Source of the DNA: Escarpia spicata
Taxonomy: Eukaryota; Annelida; Polychaeta; Sabellida; Siboglinidae
Length of the DNA: 64,000 bases
NCBI GenBank assembly: GCA_963995525.1
Contig: OZ023206.1
Coordinates: forward strand, 26,225,384 to 26,289,383
Direction: 5' to 3'
Under the pieces are notes generated by a model, which was given only the letters and a program-made list of their open reading frames with translations, did no database searches and had not been told where the DNA came from. The translations under genes were made by a program, and so were the position numbers. Shown here piece after piece: positions 47,571 through 62,100 of this stretch (its first letter is position 1; the number at the start of each line of letters is the position of its first letter).

Positions 47571-50500
47571 AAGGTGCTCAATCATTTCGATTTTTATGCT
47601 CCTCACGTGTCAGACTAATTTCACGAAACGTAAACGCATCAAGTATTATTGATATACTGGTTCATTTGTATGTATGTTTTACTTCGTTTTAGTTAAATTA
47701 ACAGACAAACATAAAATGATTTTTGATTAGTCCTAACCGAATATCAAGACACATATTTGAACTTGGATGTGGTCTGAGATAGACCTCTCGTGTAATAGTC
47801 ACATGAACGGAAATATGCGGCGACATCGGCCTTTGACCCCCACCTTTCGGTGCCTGGATTCAGTCAACATTGCGTATTTACGAGTCGCCATCCATTTTTC
47901 GTACAAGTGATAGCTCGATAATTTTATCTGCGACGAAGGGACTCTCACGGATATATGTCATCGACTCGGCTAAAAAGAGGGTGAGAGCGGAAAGACAAAG
48001 AGAGTATCCGCGTACAAAGGTGTATATTGGAAAGGTTATGGATTTGTGAAACCGAACGAAAGAAACGGCTGGCGTGAAAAGTGATGCAGCATTTACCAAG
48101 TTTCTTCTGGACAGGTTAGTAATATTGAATTTTATCAGCAAGCACACACACAAATCACACACACGACTGTGTGTTCAATAGATGGAACAGCCAAAACAAA
48201 GCTGTCATCGTCCGCCATCTTAATTCCATCTTCGATCGACGTTCCGCGACGTTCCATCGCACATGAATATACATTATTTTAGATATTATGACTTTATATT
48301 GATGGACATGTTATATTATATCAATAGTTAACTATGTGCGAAGTATCAATCTCATGCGAAGCACAGACCGAATGGTAGATGAACTTAAAATCCGCTCCAT
48401 CGACGTTCTGAGACGTTTCATCGACGACGACGTACCATCAATCCATGGTGTTCCATCGCAAATTAATATACATAAACTTGAGTCACTGGCTGCTTGTAGT
48501 GTGCACTTTTATCATCAAAGCTAGTTACATTTACTGACAGCAGATCAGTGACAATCACCCCAGGAATCACATAATACCCAGTAAAACACAGCTACCAAAT
48601 GACCTTTACCTATGCCTACTCAATAGCTGTATGATACTATAAGTTTGACTACCATGTTTTGTATGATATAAATATATCTTTACTTGCCTTCAGTAACGTA
48701 GAATACAAAATAACACTTATTTACTGTTTGTCCATGTGTGATGTACAACATTGAATGCTGATTGTAATAAAATATAAATTTAATAATCTTGTATTATGTA
48801 AATTTAAAGAGTACTAATAATTTATTATTTCTGTAGATAATGCTAAACATTTATATGTATATTGTGACCGTAATAGTCTACATATGTTACCAGGGGGTAA
48901 ACGCCCTAAACTGCATGTAGTATGTATAGAAGTATGTATATAAAGAAAAGTTACATATATCTCTGAAAAGTGTGGAATATGTATACACATTGATAGTGTA
49001 TGTATGTATGAACATAGGAGGACAATTTATTTTGTTATTTCTGAAAGTTATTTAAATAGCCTGGATATTATTTTGACGTGTTATACTACGCTGTCCATTT
49101 TGAGGGGTAGTAGTACTAGTAAATAATGTCAAATTTAGCCAATTTTGGCCATTCCACTTCATGCCTTCACTTGAGTTTCACCACAAATATATGCAAATGA
49201 CGTCCACACCAATCCAGCCATAAACCGCTGCATTGGCTTTATCTAGTATCAGTGGTCGCAGTAAAACCAGCTCACTGTCAGGTATTCAGTCTCTTCCTAA
49301 GGCTGGGTGCAGCTCTGAACCATTACAACCAATGTCAGTTTAAGTAATGGTATTAATGTACTGTTATGTTCTGGTTTGACCAGTTTAATGTGTGTACATT
49401 TATTCCATCTTTGTATGATAGGGTGGTTATCAAACTGTCAACTACATAGCACATTTCATTTGCAGTTCATTTGTTCAACTTAATTTTCTTTTTATTTAAT
49501 TTGGAATGTTTGTATTGCAAACATAAATGTATATATACAATGCAAGTAAATATACGTGACACAATATAGCCAAGCCTCAGTGATTGTCATTTCATAATAA
49601 TTATGCCTACGCTGGCGCACAGATCTGCTAAAGGCTGCAACTGCTTCAATGTTAATGTTACGTTACTTGATATTTTATCTCTATAATCACCTGCTGGCTT
49701 GCACAGCACAAGATGCTTATGTTCAGTTACCGATTTGTATCTTTGAATGTATATTTTAGTGTGTGTGTGTGTGTGTGTTCAGAAAACAAAATAACTTAAT
49801 TTGTCCTGTTTAAACATACAATGTGTGGAATTATTTTAATAATACATAAGGTTGGGAGACTCTTATTTCCTGTGACCTCCTTTCCATCCCACCTACGTCC
49901 TACCTGCACTTACAGGTAGTTAATTATGCTGGCAATTGGATGGTGCACAATAAAAAAAAATCACATTGTTGGCTATGACACTTGTAAATTGTATATTTGT
50001 TTGTTATATACTACAGTTTTACAATATATACAATAATGATTTTGCCACTCTCATATAATTTATTGTAATTTTTTTATAACTGGGCAAATGACCTTTTCAC
50101 ATTTGAGTGCTGGGCACTCAAATGACCATTGGGCAAATTATCGTGCAAAATATGTTTACCTATTAATGAAATTAAAACGTTTGCAAGTTACACACCACAT
50201 GTACACACACATATATTTACATATACATACATATATAATATTATATAATATTTTATATATTTACATGTAGTAGTGTTGTCAAACCATGTTCACCTTCACA
50301 AATAATCTGACTCGTTCCATATTCCAATTCATGACTTTGTTTGACAGCTTCAACACAAAGGCGTGAACTACCTCGACACCACTGCAGCCATCACATATGA
50401 CAAGATCTGTGGTGGCTCTATCGAGCATCAGCGGTCATAGCAGCTCACTGTCGGGTGTCCAGTCACTTGCTGAGGCTGGATGCAGCTCAGGACAGTAAGT

Positions 50501-51413
50501 AAACGTAAGTATTAATTGCAGCTGGTATGCAAACGTGATATATACAGCTGTATATATATATACATACATCATAGCATAACATTTGGAAGATATGCAAACA
50601 TATGTGTTTGGTTGTTTTTACAATTATATTTTTTCTGACCAATCTTATTTGGGTACAGTTACACCATCTTTGAAAATGTTTCAACAGCACCCCCCCCCCC
50701 CCCCGCCTCCCGCCTTCCGATTCACCACTCCAGCTGAGACAGCAGAGCGGCTGAAGCTATAGTTATACCGGCTCGATAGCGACACAATTTAGACTACACC
50801 ATTTGGTTCAGCCGCCGGTGGAGGTTTTTGTGCCCCCCAGACTTGATTTCTGGATCCACCCCTGTATGTGATAGTTTTGGTTGTCTGCATTAGGATTTTG
50901 CAGGAATGGGTGTCCTCGTTAAATTGCATATTGTTGTTAGAAATGCATGTGACTTAAAGTAAAGACAATGTAAATTAAAAACATTTTATTGAAACTAGTT
51001 GATGAGATCATGACTACAAAATTATGAAAAGCACAATACAACTACAGGTACAATCATTGCACTTGATGTGTATAATGTAATAATTGTTAATATCACATAC
51101 ACATAAAATGCAAAGCAACAATAGAAACAAAAATTAAGAGGTTGAAAAAATTTCACAGGTACATATAACAAAACAAACAGTTACTTTTATCACAATTCTT
51201 TCTACAAAAAAACAACACTAGTACATGTGATATCAAATGCTAGTTGTATGTTTACAACTCACAAAATTACTAGCTAAACAATTATGTGTATTTAACAAGA
51301 AATTGTAATATTTAATGCCCATAAAATGTAAAAAAATTATTTAGGAAGATGTTTGAATATGTACATATCAAATAAAAATAACTATATTACATGTATGATT
51401 TTTTGTTAAAAAC
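47571..51413 (-). repeat. Right arm of the inverted repeat flanking the dispanin gene
   Basis: Reverse complement of 25,228-29,182. It begins at GGTGCTCAATCATTTCGATT and ends near AAACATCAATA. It holds copies of the unidentified gene's exons on the plus strand (47,932-48,114; about 49,180-49,345; 50,348-50,494) and the PC4-like frame on the minus strand. Indels are common. The C-rich tract at 50,690 matches the G-rich tract at 25,942. Confidence 0.8.
47932..48114 (+). pseudogene. Right-arm copy of the unidentified start exon
   Basis: SAKKRVRAERQREYPRT then KVYIGKVMDL, the same TGA, then NRTKETAGVKSDAAFTKFLL and DR at donor CAG|GTTAGT. The ATG of the left copy is ACG here, and a short insertion precedes SAKK, so this copy cannot start. 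Confidence 0.45.
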
Positions 51414-54400
51414 ATCAATATGATATAAAATTCAAAACTGTTGTAGTATGTGCAATACTTGTTATGTTTACAACTCACAAAAATAGTGACTAGATTAGAC
51501 AGGGTCATTGCCATGTGACTGAGAATTAGATGTACAATCGCTACATGCTACATTGCTCCAGTTTACTCAGCTGTATGAAGAGTACCGGCTACAGACGGTG
51601 GATATTTTTGTATGAATAATCTTCGCATATTAATTTCAGTGTGGCTGAATTCTTCCCACATAAGTCAAGGTGATGTTTTTGATTTAACAGGTCTGCCAGG
51701 GAGTAAAGTTTAAAGCACTTTGAGTAATCCTGAGGACTGGATACTACACCATATCAGAACTAAACTTACTCAAGTGTTGTTTAATTATCATGCAAAATAA
51801 AAATGAATGTAAATTATTTATGAAAATATAAAACAGTTATAAAAAAGAATAATTTAGAAAAATGATACATGGCATGACAAATATATAACAGTCCTCGTGA
51901 TACATAGAGAATTTAAACAAGTAAAATGCTGCTGTCAGATTGTTGTTGAAAAATGTGAAAAGGCTTTCATTACTTCCTCACAAACTTGTGCCTGGTGTAT
52001 GTTGAAAGAACTCAGCTGGTTGCCACTGACTATCAGCAACACAAAGACAATGAAACCCTACCACTGTAACAATTCTGGATAATTACTATATTTTTTCAAG
52101 GACACTGCTAAAAGTTATAGTTGAATTGTATACAAATACCTTGTATTATTGACTTTTGAAAAATGTGTCGTCACATATAAAAATATCATACATGTCAGAG
52201 CCATCCTAATTGTCACTTAGTCTCTGGTATAGGTAGATGCAGACGTACAGCTAAAAGTCAGGAAGCTGGTATGCAGTACCATCAAAGACAGCGAAAACAT
52301 ACAGTGATGTCATCGATATCTAAACCGATGCAGTTCACCGAAGAATGCTCGACACTGAACCTGTCTGACAGCATCGAAAGTTGTTGCCATATCTGCAGAC
52401 CCAGGCACCCATCGTTATATCACCAACTGCAGAGCTAGTCAGGCGTCACCACATTCTTATGTCGAGCAACCTGCATTCTACATTGGTTTCCAGTCAGTCA
52501 AGCTAACTGACCTGGAAGCCAGTGTACACCCCATCGGCACAGGGGAATCTGTCACGGATTCAACACGACACAATTGGGATCACTCAGTGGACATTCATAT
52601 GACAAACTGTTAATATGCAGCATGTTGCATGGCTGTCGAATCTTGTCCGAGATCCTGGACAAATACAACTGCCCAGTATGCCATATTAACTTGGAGAGCT
52701 AGTGGTTCTAAGCACACTAGTTCAATCTCCTATAAAAAGCATATATTCAGTAAACAAAAACAGGCATCATAGTAGTGTTGGGATTAAATAATTATGGAGT
52801 GTTCATTATCATAATCAGTATATAATAATGTTTCATGTATGACCTACAGCATTTCACAAGAAAAAAGGCAGCAAGAAATGTTCTACTACAGCTGCATCTA
52901 TACATGTTGATATCTTAGGAACAATCAGTGTTTACTAGGGTTGTTCCAGGGAAGGGTGGCTTGATACAGCATGCAGACATTAGTGGAATATGCAATTTTT
53001 CAAAACGGTGAACAATTTTAACTATTTGTCTTTACTAGGTGTTCATTGTCATTACATGAATTTAAGATTGTTCAATTTCATTACAGTGACGCCTGATGGT
53101 CAATATTATAGACTGATTTGAATTATGTTAATCACTAAAGCATCAGTAAAGCACATTTATATTTTTTGTTTTGTTTTCAGTATACAAATTCATGTCAGTG
53201 TCTGCCATGTGTAACTACTATACATATTCAAGTTTGACATTTTAAGCCTGAGGTTGAATGGTCAAGGTGAATGTTGGAAATGACAGAATGAGGTGTTATT
53301 GTGATGCTAACAATATATTTTCCTCGTCAAGTATTCAAAGGTTCATAATACGTATGTCTACCTTCTTCAAGAATGACTAATTTATTTTATAAACTTATTT
53401 CAGAGTCATCGCCATATGCTACATACTGCTTAAAGGTGTATTAATATGTCTGTGTTGATACACTTGTGGGTATAATATACAAGTGCAGAAGTCAATCTAG
53501 TTTTCTATACCCAATATGTTATTATTAAAATGTGTATGAAAACAAATGTGGTATATTTAAATGTGCACATTAAAATTTGTTGATAACTTATACGTGGTTG
53601 ATTGTTATAAATTTGAAATTACCTGGATTTATCACATGTGGGCCTGCCGCAGACTATGTATCATCCCTGTGTCTGCCTGGCCCGGGTGACCGCCTCTAGC
53701 CCCTCCTCTCATTCTCATTCATGGGTTGCAGTGTGGTCTCTAGCAATATCATAATTCAAGTTACGTATATTATTATGTATTCATATATTGCTGTGGTGAG
53801 AATATATACATATATTGGTAAATACATAAGAATAGCCGGCATATGTCAGTTGAAAGGTGTCACAGGATACCAATCAATGCGTTACATACACTATAGCCAG
53901 GCATCAAGGACCACAATGGAGACAAGTGCGTGCATTTTCTTGTCTAATCCTTATATATGGTGTACTCTAAATGTATTGATATTTCATGTATTTACACGTT
54001 TACAATTTTATATTGAATAAAATCTTCACCATCATGCTTGTCATATAAAAATCTAAATTATTTTGCATAAAATACAATGCAAATCAACAATATTCTGCAG
54101 TAATAGTATAAAAATATGAGTCGCAAAAAATGTTTTAATAATTACGATCACCAACATAATACTCCCGTGTTTGACGTTCTGTTGCACGAAATTACGGATG
54201 CTCCCTGACTAAGTTACTCGCACGAACAGCACGGGCCTGCTGCCAAAGCAATGTTACTTGTCATTTCGCACCCTCACGTCATCTACTCTCAATATGTATT
54301 GTCGGAATAACAGCTTATTAACAACATCCTGCGTAACCAAATACAATACATATGAAATATTATGCTCGTTGTCACTCTCTGACTGAATCTCTGGCAGATA

Positions 54401-56940
54401 TGGTGACTGTCTTAGACTTAGACTTTTGAGTTAGAACTTAATTAAACTTAAAGTCGGCCTCGACAGGCTCGACTCGAGTCAAGTGTAGACGTTCGCAAGT
54501 TGCAATTCTCGTTGAATTAATACACGACTACGCGTTCTTGTTGCTAACTGCGACAGTGTAATGCGTACCTTCGTACAACCACTTTGGAATTATAATCTTC
54601 ATCTTGATACGTTAAAGCACGTGTGTGTTGTTATTGTTTTCGAATGCCTGGGATGCCGATCTCGCGTAAACCACATGACCGAAGTGGCGCAGACAGCGCA
54701 ATCGGCTTTCGCCAGCGATACCCGCTGTAACGACAAATATTTTTTTTGACGATTAAAAAACAAGTACGCATTTTTGTTTATTAAACCGACTGTGCGCACT
54801 AGTTAAACTATTCACACATTACACATCTGGACATAAAAGAACCGGATTGGCGATGGGCAAACGAAGTGATTGAGCACCTTTAAATAATTACGGCAGTGTG
54901 GAAGCAAAAAAAATAGTGTCTTTGGTTCGGCTGCCAGTGGAGGGTTTTGTGCCCCCCAGACTACCCTCTATGGACACGCCCCTGCTCACATGTTTACATA
55001 TTATAAACTGCGTAATTAACCACGACAATTATTTTTATGTGGGTAAATGCAACTGACCAACAACTTCATCTGCATCCCGTCCAAATTTCGAAAATAAAAT
55101 GCAAGTTTGTTGTATGTTTCACAGAGTAATGCTGTTTAATTAGAATAGAATTAGAAAGTTGTTTACAACGTCAAGCAATGCTAATCTACTAGCTGGCTGA
55201 CTGCCTTTAACAATAATCGAAGGCCGGTGTGTTTGGCGTGATGTTGTCACGTACTATTGGTAAACGGCGAATTGCACTAATCATCCAATCATAACTCTTC
55301 TCCAATATAGGGGACTGTCCCTTCGACGGATATTTTGATTGGGTTTGGTTTATTTTAGTTAGAGCTAAGGAATCACCCATTGATGGAAACATCCCAGTAG
55401 ATGGGTGTTTGGTGGCATTTTCCGCTCGACATATACGTCTTTGTTCGATGATGCGCGATAACATACTAGGAGCGCCAGGCGAATAACGACCGATGCCAGT
55501 CGCTGGTGTGCGGAGTACATCAAGGGCAAGTGAAATTGTCGCGTTACTACATTCTCTGTTTCCTTTTCTTATAACTACAACAACCTATACACCTTACAAT
55601 TCACGTTTGTTCAAAGGTTAACTGTTCTTGGAAGATCGATGATTGCTGAATGTCGTTTGGTATGGTTAATAAAATACGGTAGTGTAGGTCAGTGCTGTTC
55701 TACCGGTGTACCGCGGCACACTGGGTTGCAGCGAAGTTCTAGCGTCCGATGTAATAAAGGCGTCATTACACTGTAATTTGCTACGAATTATGGCAACTTT
55801 TAAAAGTGTATTAAATACCTTTCCACACATACTTGATTTGATATATTATTTGTTCTTGTGTTGATGAAATGGACTAACATCTCTCCCTCACCCATATTTA
55901 ACTAATTACACTAGTTGTAATAAATTATCAAAAGCTGCACGATGGAACCCATTCTCCGTAGGCACAGACCTGGGTTTCACATTTGAATGCTACGGTCTTC
56001 ATGAAAAACATTGTGGCGGAAATACCTATCTGAACTACGAAATAAAATGTAGAGTAGTTTATAATATAGTTCAGTATGACGTAATAATATAATGTCATAT
56101 CATTAGTAACATCCTTGGAAAACAATAGTCAAAGTGCATTTCCTATGGTACCTCACATGCTGTAGTTTGGTAGAGGAGTGATGATTAAATGGACTGCTAC
56201 TTGCCCCTACCCCGTCTTTTAGTGTTAACACTTAACGGCAATCATCAAGATCTAACACTTTCGAGCATCGCTTGGGAACATTAAGACGTGGTGATTCGGA
56301 CAGCGGAAGAGTAGTTCTATTCAGAAATACCAACCAGCTACATGGTTATTTTAAGCAGATCAATAGCCGCAGGATTTGGACTATTTCTGATACTGTAGGA
56401 ATCAGAGCACGTCGACAGGAATATAGGACACAACAAATTACACGTTGACTGCGGCTAGGTCCATAATTCATCTGTCTTCGACCATAACTAGGATACATGA
56501 CCTGTGCTCCACAATGTTAACACCATAAGAGACGATGGATCAATGGAGATACCGGAGCGACGGCCTCAGCCTGCCTTCTGATGGGCCACGCCAGTTTGTA
56601 GTCATTTTTGATAATATCTAAAATTGTGTATGGGGCGCAGTGGCAGAGTGTTTAGAGTGGTATGGGATGTGATCGGGATCGGAGAAGTCAGCAGAAGAGA
56701 GGAATGCTTCACTACCTTACAAAGCGGCCACCAACTGTACCATTCCACGGCGAACAACGACCAAACAAGAAAAGGAAAGACAATATAGTGAGGGTTAAGT
56801 GTAACATTGCCGCGCATTGGTCGTGAACTAACCATTGAACAAAATCACACTTTTGCCAGCCAGTAACGTATTAAATAGCTGTATGGATATATAACAACCA
56901 GTACATGCATACAAATACAATTAACTAATAACCACATGTA
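51414..56940. other. 5.5 kb with little recognisable content
   Basis: No domain found. Minor items: an inverted 40-bp match at 51,687 to 46,378, and a transposon-end-like block at 54,865-54,985. A minus frame at 55,464-55,207 has no known motif. Confidence 0.45.
54865..54985. mobile_element. DNA-transposon end-like fragment
   Basis: GTGATTGAGCACCTTTAA matches the inner boundary of the 47.6-kb arm. It is followed by GGTTCGGCTGCCAGTGGAGG then GTTTTGTGCCCCCCAGAC and CACGCCCCTG, which matches the block at 50,810-50,865 and, inverted, 25,806-25,855. Three occurrences suggest a shared element terminus. No transposase is attached. Confidence 0.45.
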
Positions 56941-58670
56941 AGGGTCTCTTTTCATCGTAACTAACAAAGAATGTCGTCTTACGTTGTTCGACTACAACTC
57001 ACGTCTGAAAAACAAGCCAGACATGGTCACTGACGTAAATGTCATCAACCAGGTCAACATCGGAATTGTCCACATAATGGTAATGGACAACATCAAACTG
57101 GACGTCAAGGCTGAATGGAAGAAGTTGATAAACAAGAGGCCACCAACGGTAGATACCACACAATTAGGAGGGGAAAAGTTCCAACTCGAACTGCGAAACC
57201 GATTCGAGACACTACAAGAACTAGACAACATCGACACTATCAGCGAATACATCACTGAGATGATCCAATTAAGTGCGACAAGTGTAGCCAAAGCAACCAA
57301 CAGGCATATAAAGACGAGAATATTGTCTCCGACACGAGCACTGATGAAGAAACGACGAGAAATGATGCATAACGGCGACAGTGACAAACAAATAGAGTAC
57401 GCAAAAATATGCAAAACCATCAAAAAGTAAGCGAAGGAGGACATCAGGTAGTACAAACAACAGATCATACAAGAAACGATTACGGCATCAAACAGCCTGA
57501 ATAAATCCAGAAGAACACAGGCTCTGTGCAGAGTCAGACTGACTGCACTTCCAGACAAGCAAGGTAGAGAAAAGCAAACCAATATATGATCATGGAACGA
57601 ATAGATGAATTCTACATCGAGCTATACGACAGGGAACAGAATACCATAATTCACACAAACTCGAAAAAGGTACCAGAGATAACAACATGGGAGGTGGAAG
57701 CAGCGCAAAGAAATATGTAGAATGGGAAGACATCAAGCAACGACCATATAATCACTGAATTATTAAAAGCAGGAGAAGATATCATCTTGAAGACACTGGA
57801 TAAGCTGTATACTAAATGCTTATTAGAAAGACGAATACCCACCGCATGGAAGAACGCAAAGATGGTGATAATCTTAAAGAAGGGAAATAAGAAAGACTTA
57901 CAGGCCGATATTTCTGTTACCAAACATCCACAAATTACTCAAAAAGATACTAACGAATACGTTGGACAAGACTTTCGATTAAACCCAAAAGACGAGAGCA
58001 AGCATGATTCAGAAGCAGGTACTCAACGACAGACAACATACACGTCGTAAACCAACTGAAAGAGTTGTGCCGAGAATATAATATTCCGTTCTGCATCGCT
58101 TTCCTCGACTACGAGAAAGATTTCGACTCGGTGCAAACTCAAGCAATACTGACCTCCCTTCGAGAACAGGGGATAGAAGACGTGTACATCGAACTACAGT
58201 TCGGGGAGAGTCCACCTACACAAAAAGAGCAACAAGATGAATATCAAGAGAGGAGTACAACAGGGTGACACCATATCGCCCAAGCTGTTTATGGCAACAC
58301 TCGAAAGCATATTCCGAAGACTGTCCTGGGAAACATGAGGCATGAGGTTAGACGGAGAATACGTTTTACGTAATTTTCGCTTCGCCGACGACATACGCAC
58401 ATGCGCTATTACACCGCAAGAACTACAAAAAAATCCTGCAGATGCTAGCTGACGAAAGTGAAAAACAAGGTCTGAAGATGAACATTTCGAAGACAAAAAT
58501 AATGCTACAAAATGACACCAAAACTTATCAACACCACGCAGATAGAGAACGTTGAAAGCTACTTGTATATGGGACAGCGATACAGTATCAGAGACAAAAA
58601 ACAAGACAAGAATATTAAAAGAAGAATCGCCACAGGTCGGACAGCATTCGTCAAACACCTCTCTCTCTCT
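56941..58670 (+). mobile_element. RTE-type LINE, broken
   Basis: The endonuclease end (VTDVNVINQVNIG) is followed by a linker frame of 148 residues from 56,984 (FQLELRNRFETLQELDNIDT, SPTRALMKKRREM). After frameshifts the RT region follows: KLYTKCLLERRIPTAWKNAK then MVIILKKGNKKDL, CIAFLDYEKDFDSVQTQA (motif A, Asp kept), then VQQGDTISPKLFMA, FRFADDI (FADD catalytic box) and the post-RT block IENVESYLYMGQRYS. The order and motifs are typical of the RTE clade (endonuclease-reverse transcriptase). It runs into a CT tract and the assembly gap before the C-terminus. Confidence 0.85.
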
Positions 58671-58870
58671 NNNNNNNNNNNNNNNNNNNNNNNNNNNNNN
58701 NNNNNNNNNNNNNNNNNNNNNNNNNNNNNNNNNNNNNNNNNNNNNNNNNNNNNNNNNNNNNNNNNNNNNNNNNNNNNNNNNNNNNNNNNNNNNNNNNNNN
58801 NNNNNNNNNNNNNNNNNNNNNNNNNNNNNNNNNNNNNNNNNNNNNNNNNNNNNNNNNNNNNNNNNNNNNN
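58671..58870. other. Assembly gap (200 N)
   Basis: Exactly 200 N, flanked by CTCTCTCT on the left and CTCTC on the right. The unresolved sequence is probably a (CT)n microsatellite inserted in the RTE element; the true length is unknown. Confidence 0.95.
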
Positions 58871-58904
58871 CTCTCAAACTTACTAATGGCTTGACTCAAA
58901 GTGG

Positions 58905-58995
58905 TGCGCAATGGTGCACAGGGTAGAGCGACGGACTCTCAATCGAGAGATCCCGGTGTCCCGGGCCCCGATTCAGCCGTGCCAGGATTCCTCAA
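58905..58995 (+). mobile_element. tRNA-derived SINE head
   Basis: GGTGCACAGGGTAGAGCGAC (box A region), then GGACTCTCAATCGAGAGATC (anticodon-arm-like) and GGGCCCCGATTCAGCC (degenerate box B). Layout and spacing fit a tRNA-like SINE head with an eroded box B. Confidence 0.55.
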
Positions 58996-59154
58996 AACGC
59001 ATACTGCGCATGCGTGCGCAGTCGCAGTAGGCACTTTGATGAGATGTGACGTCACGTTTTTCACAGTCGTGCCAGAAGTATCCGCGGTCGTATAGTTTAT
59101 GTGAATTAGCAGTTGTACGTCGATTTATTTAGTTCTGCGTGTTTTTAAGGAGGC

Positions 59155-62100
59155 ATGGTGAGTATGGAGGACAGAGACAACAAATACGTGATGTATATGA
59201 CATGCTTGAAACATTATTTGGTGCATGGCACACATCGACCAGGACTCGGAGCAGGACTGGCAGGAGCCGACAAACGCATCAGTAATGCGATACACAAAGC
59301 GGTCAATAAATACGAAATAGACGGGGTGAGACCACATTAGATTTCCCCATAGGCGGCCATTATAACGTTTCCTTCATTTCCTGTAAATTTTACCCAACAG
59401 TTTTCTTTAAATTTCTACACCATATTTACCCTCTATTCATACACATGCTGTGCAAAATTCGTAAAATTCTCATACCTCAATTTTCCATAAGCCACTTTCA
59501 AACCTGACACCCCTTTATTTCTGATAGAACCAGACAGTGATTTGCCCTAATGACATCATACAGCCAAATGACACATGTGTCTATACGCAGAAAAGCACAA
59601 TTTGACAACTGTCATAATTTGACAGCTCTGGTACCACGCTGCAGAACAACATAATTTCTACTCAATCAACACTAAACAAGAACTCTCAGAAATTCACACA
59701 ACCTGCATAATGCCATTTCTATTGGCAACTCTCCCGGAGGGTAATGGCGGACGAATCCTTAATGTGGTCTTACCCCAGACGGTGGGTAAAACGACGCTAT
59801 TCGCACAGCTTCTCCGCGTAAGATTATGCTGGTGAGAATAAAATTCGTACTGCCCAGTGATTTTATCGTGTCAACAAAAGCAGAACATACTTTCACAAGA
59901 TATCTATATTCAGCTCTCTATTCTCAAATTCTTTTAACGTCGTGCAAACAAACTCTTAGAAAAGTTGTTTTGAGTGAAGTAAGCCTACTTAAAGTCATTA
60001 AATAGACTAAAAACAGAAAGTCTCTCTAGAGACGCCTACCGGGTACTGCCAAAAATCGTGCATACTATCTGCTGTGTAAGTGCGTGTCACATGGTTGTTA
60101 TACAAGATCAGACAGTGTATTAGTAAATGTTGTGTTAAATTATTTGATTTGTTTTATCTCCTGTTGAGCTGACAAAAATGCGGTACACTTAGTCGACGAA
60201 ACATTGATTCAGAAGTCCAGGCCAACTCCTTTGCTGCAAACTCTATGAAATGTATTTTTTTCCCGAAAAAGGTATGCTTTGTTCATTGTTATGAATGGTT
60301 AACTGTTTTTTCCTATATAATTTTCAGTGTTATGTTTAATTTGAACAGAACAACGTTAGGGCATCAAGAAACTGGCAAATTATATCCCAAATGACGGTTT
60401 CCCCTTTTTGATAATTAAATAATAACAATTGTTAGACCCAATTTAGCAGTAAACCTAAATTGTCTATTCTACTACAAAAGTATTGATTTTATGGCATACT
60501 TATTAACCACCACTCTACTGTCTACTGGTTCTTTGTGCCCTTCTAACGGTTTGTATAGTGCCTGGAGATATGATAAACGTGGCAGATATTATGTATAGAA
60601 TGTATTATTTTATGTTTTGTTTGTTTATTATACTTATTTCATGTTCTACGTTTTAGAGGATGATCAGTACATGAAGTTGAAACACTGTTGTACGATGTCT
60701 GAACAAGAAAAACAACCGACTCCTCCAATTCAACAAAAACGGACTGCACAAAGACACATTGTTTGATCGTAACTTTCTGGACACATGCTGCATCTGCAAA
60801 ATAAAAGAACTCGTTTGTTGAGAATTGTGTTTTATAATTATGAAAAATAAATGTGCTGATGATTTTTTAATAAAGAAAGGAAGTACGGTGCATTCCACAT
60901 AACTCAAACTCGGTTAAGTAAATTTTAATTCAAGTCAACTCTCCTCAACCCTGGCTGTCTTTGTATCTCAGATGGTATAAAATAATTTGCATAAGTCTAC
61001 TTCTCTAAGTTCAAGTCGACGCAGTTTCTTTGCACGCTCATATTTCTTTCATTCGGTTAACTAAAAATTGTTTAATCTTTACTAACAAACATTTAAATTT
61101 TGTCCGCAGGTATGGATATAAAACGCTATTATCGTATTGGTAAAGTGATTTTTGTAAGGATTTAGTTACTATTTCACATAACATTTCTCTCACTCAAAAT
61201 GTTTTGATTTTACTAACTTATATTTCACTGTCTGTTAGGTAATTAGTGCTTAGAACTCTTTCCACATTATTTCTGACATCAGTCACTAATGCTGTTTGAC
61301 CACCGGGCAATGCCTAGGCCAAGAGAGAGGTTACCATAAAGTCTTTCAAAGAGAATCAGCTTGCCTTTTGGAGTAATTGATTAACTCTATAAAACAAAAC
61401 AAAATTTGTAATTGATAGTACATGCTAATGTCTTGGTTTTAGTTGTTGGTTCGATCCCAACTGGTATTGCACTTTGTGCAAAATTACCCCTGGCATGGAC
61501 TTATTGACCGAAACATTGCATCTCCTCTTGTAATTATATTGATGTTGAATTGGAAATGCTCACCAACAGTTATTATTTTCAACATTTAATTAATTGACTT
61601 TGACTAATTAGTTGTGGTGCTGTGGAAATGATGCACTATAATTGATTACATTAATAAATATTTGCCCTGGAAATGACAACATAATGAGTCAAATCCCTTA
61701 TATTAAAATAATGGCTTATTTTTAGGGTATTTTAATAAACTTATGCTGGGCAAATTTTTTAAATAAAGGCATTGGGCAAGGTCCTGCAAGGGCACTTTCC
61801 CTAAAAATTAATGTACAGTGTATACATATCCATTGACTTAGATTATAAAATGATCTTCAATCCACCAAAACTTAGATAAGATAGGAAATGTCTACAAGTG
61901 TTAATGTAAAGCGTATATATGTCAAGAGCTGTTCTGGAATTTAAGTAAATAAATCTAAGTTTCAAAATCATATAACTAAATTGCAGGGTTAGTTTTCTGC
62001 CGAGCAGAAATGTATTTCTGCCGTGCCCATGGCAGAAATAGAGTAGAAAGGTATTTTTTTCCCCAGGGTAGCATTTGCCCGGAGGGACTTTTGTCCAACT

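Noticed and set aside
56630..56665. tRNA-like box A (GGCGCAGTGGCAGAGTG) suggesting another SINE
   Set aside because: No box B at the right distance and no SINE tail; too weak to call.
59766..59817. Walker A (P-loop) in TVGKTTLFAQLLR
   Set aside because: GKTT is present, but the glycine required at the start of GxxxxGK[ST] is missing in the joined sequence.
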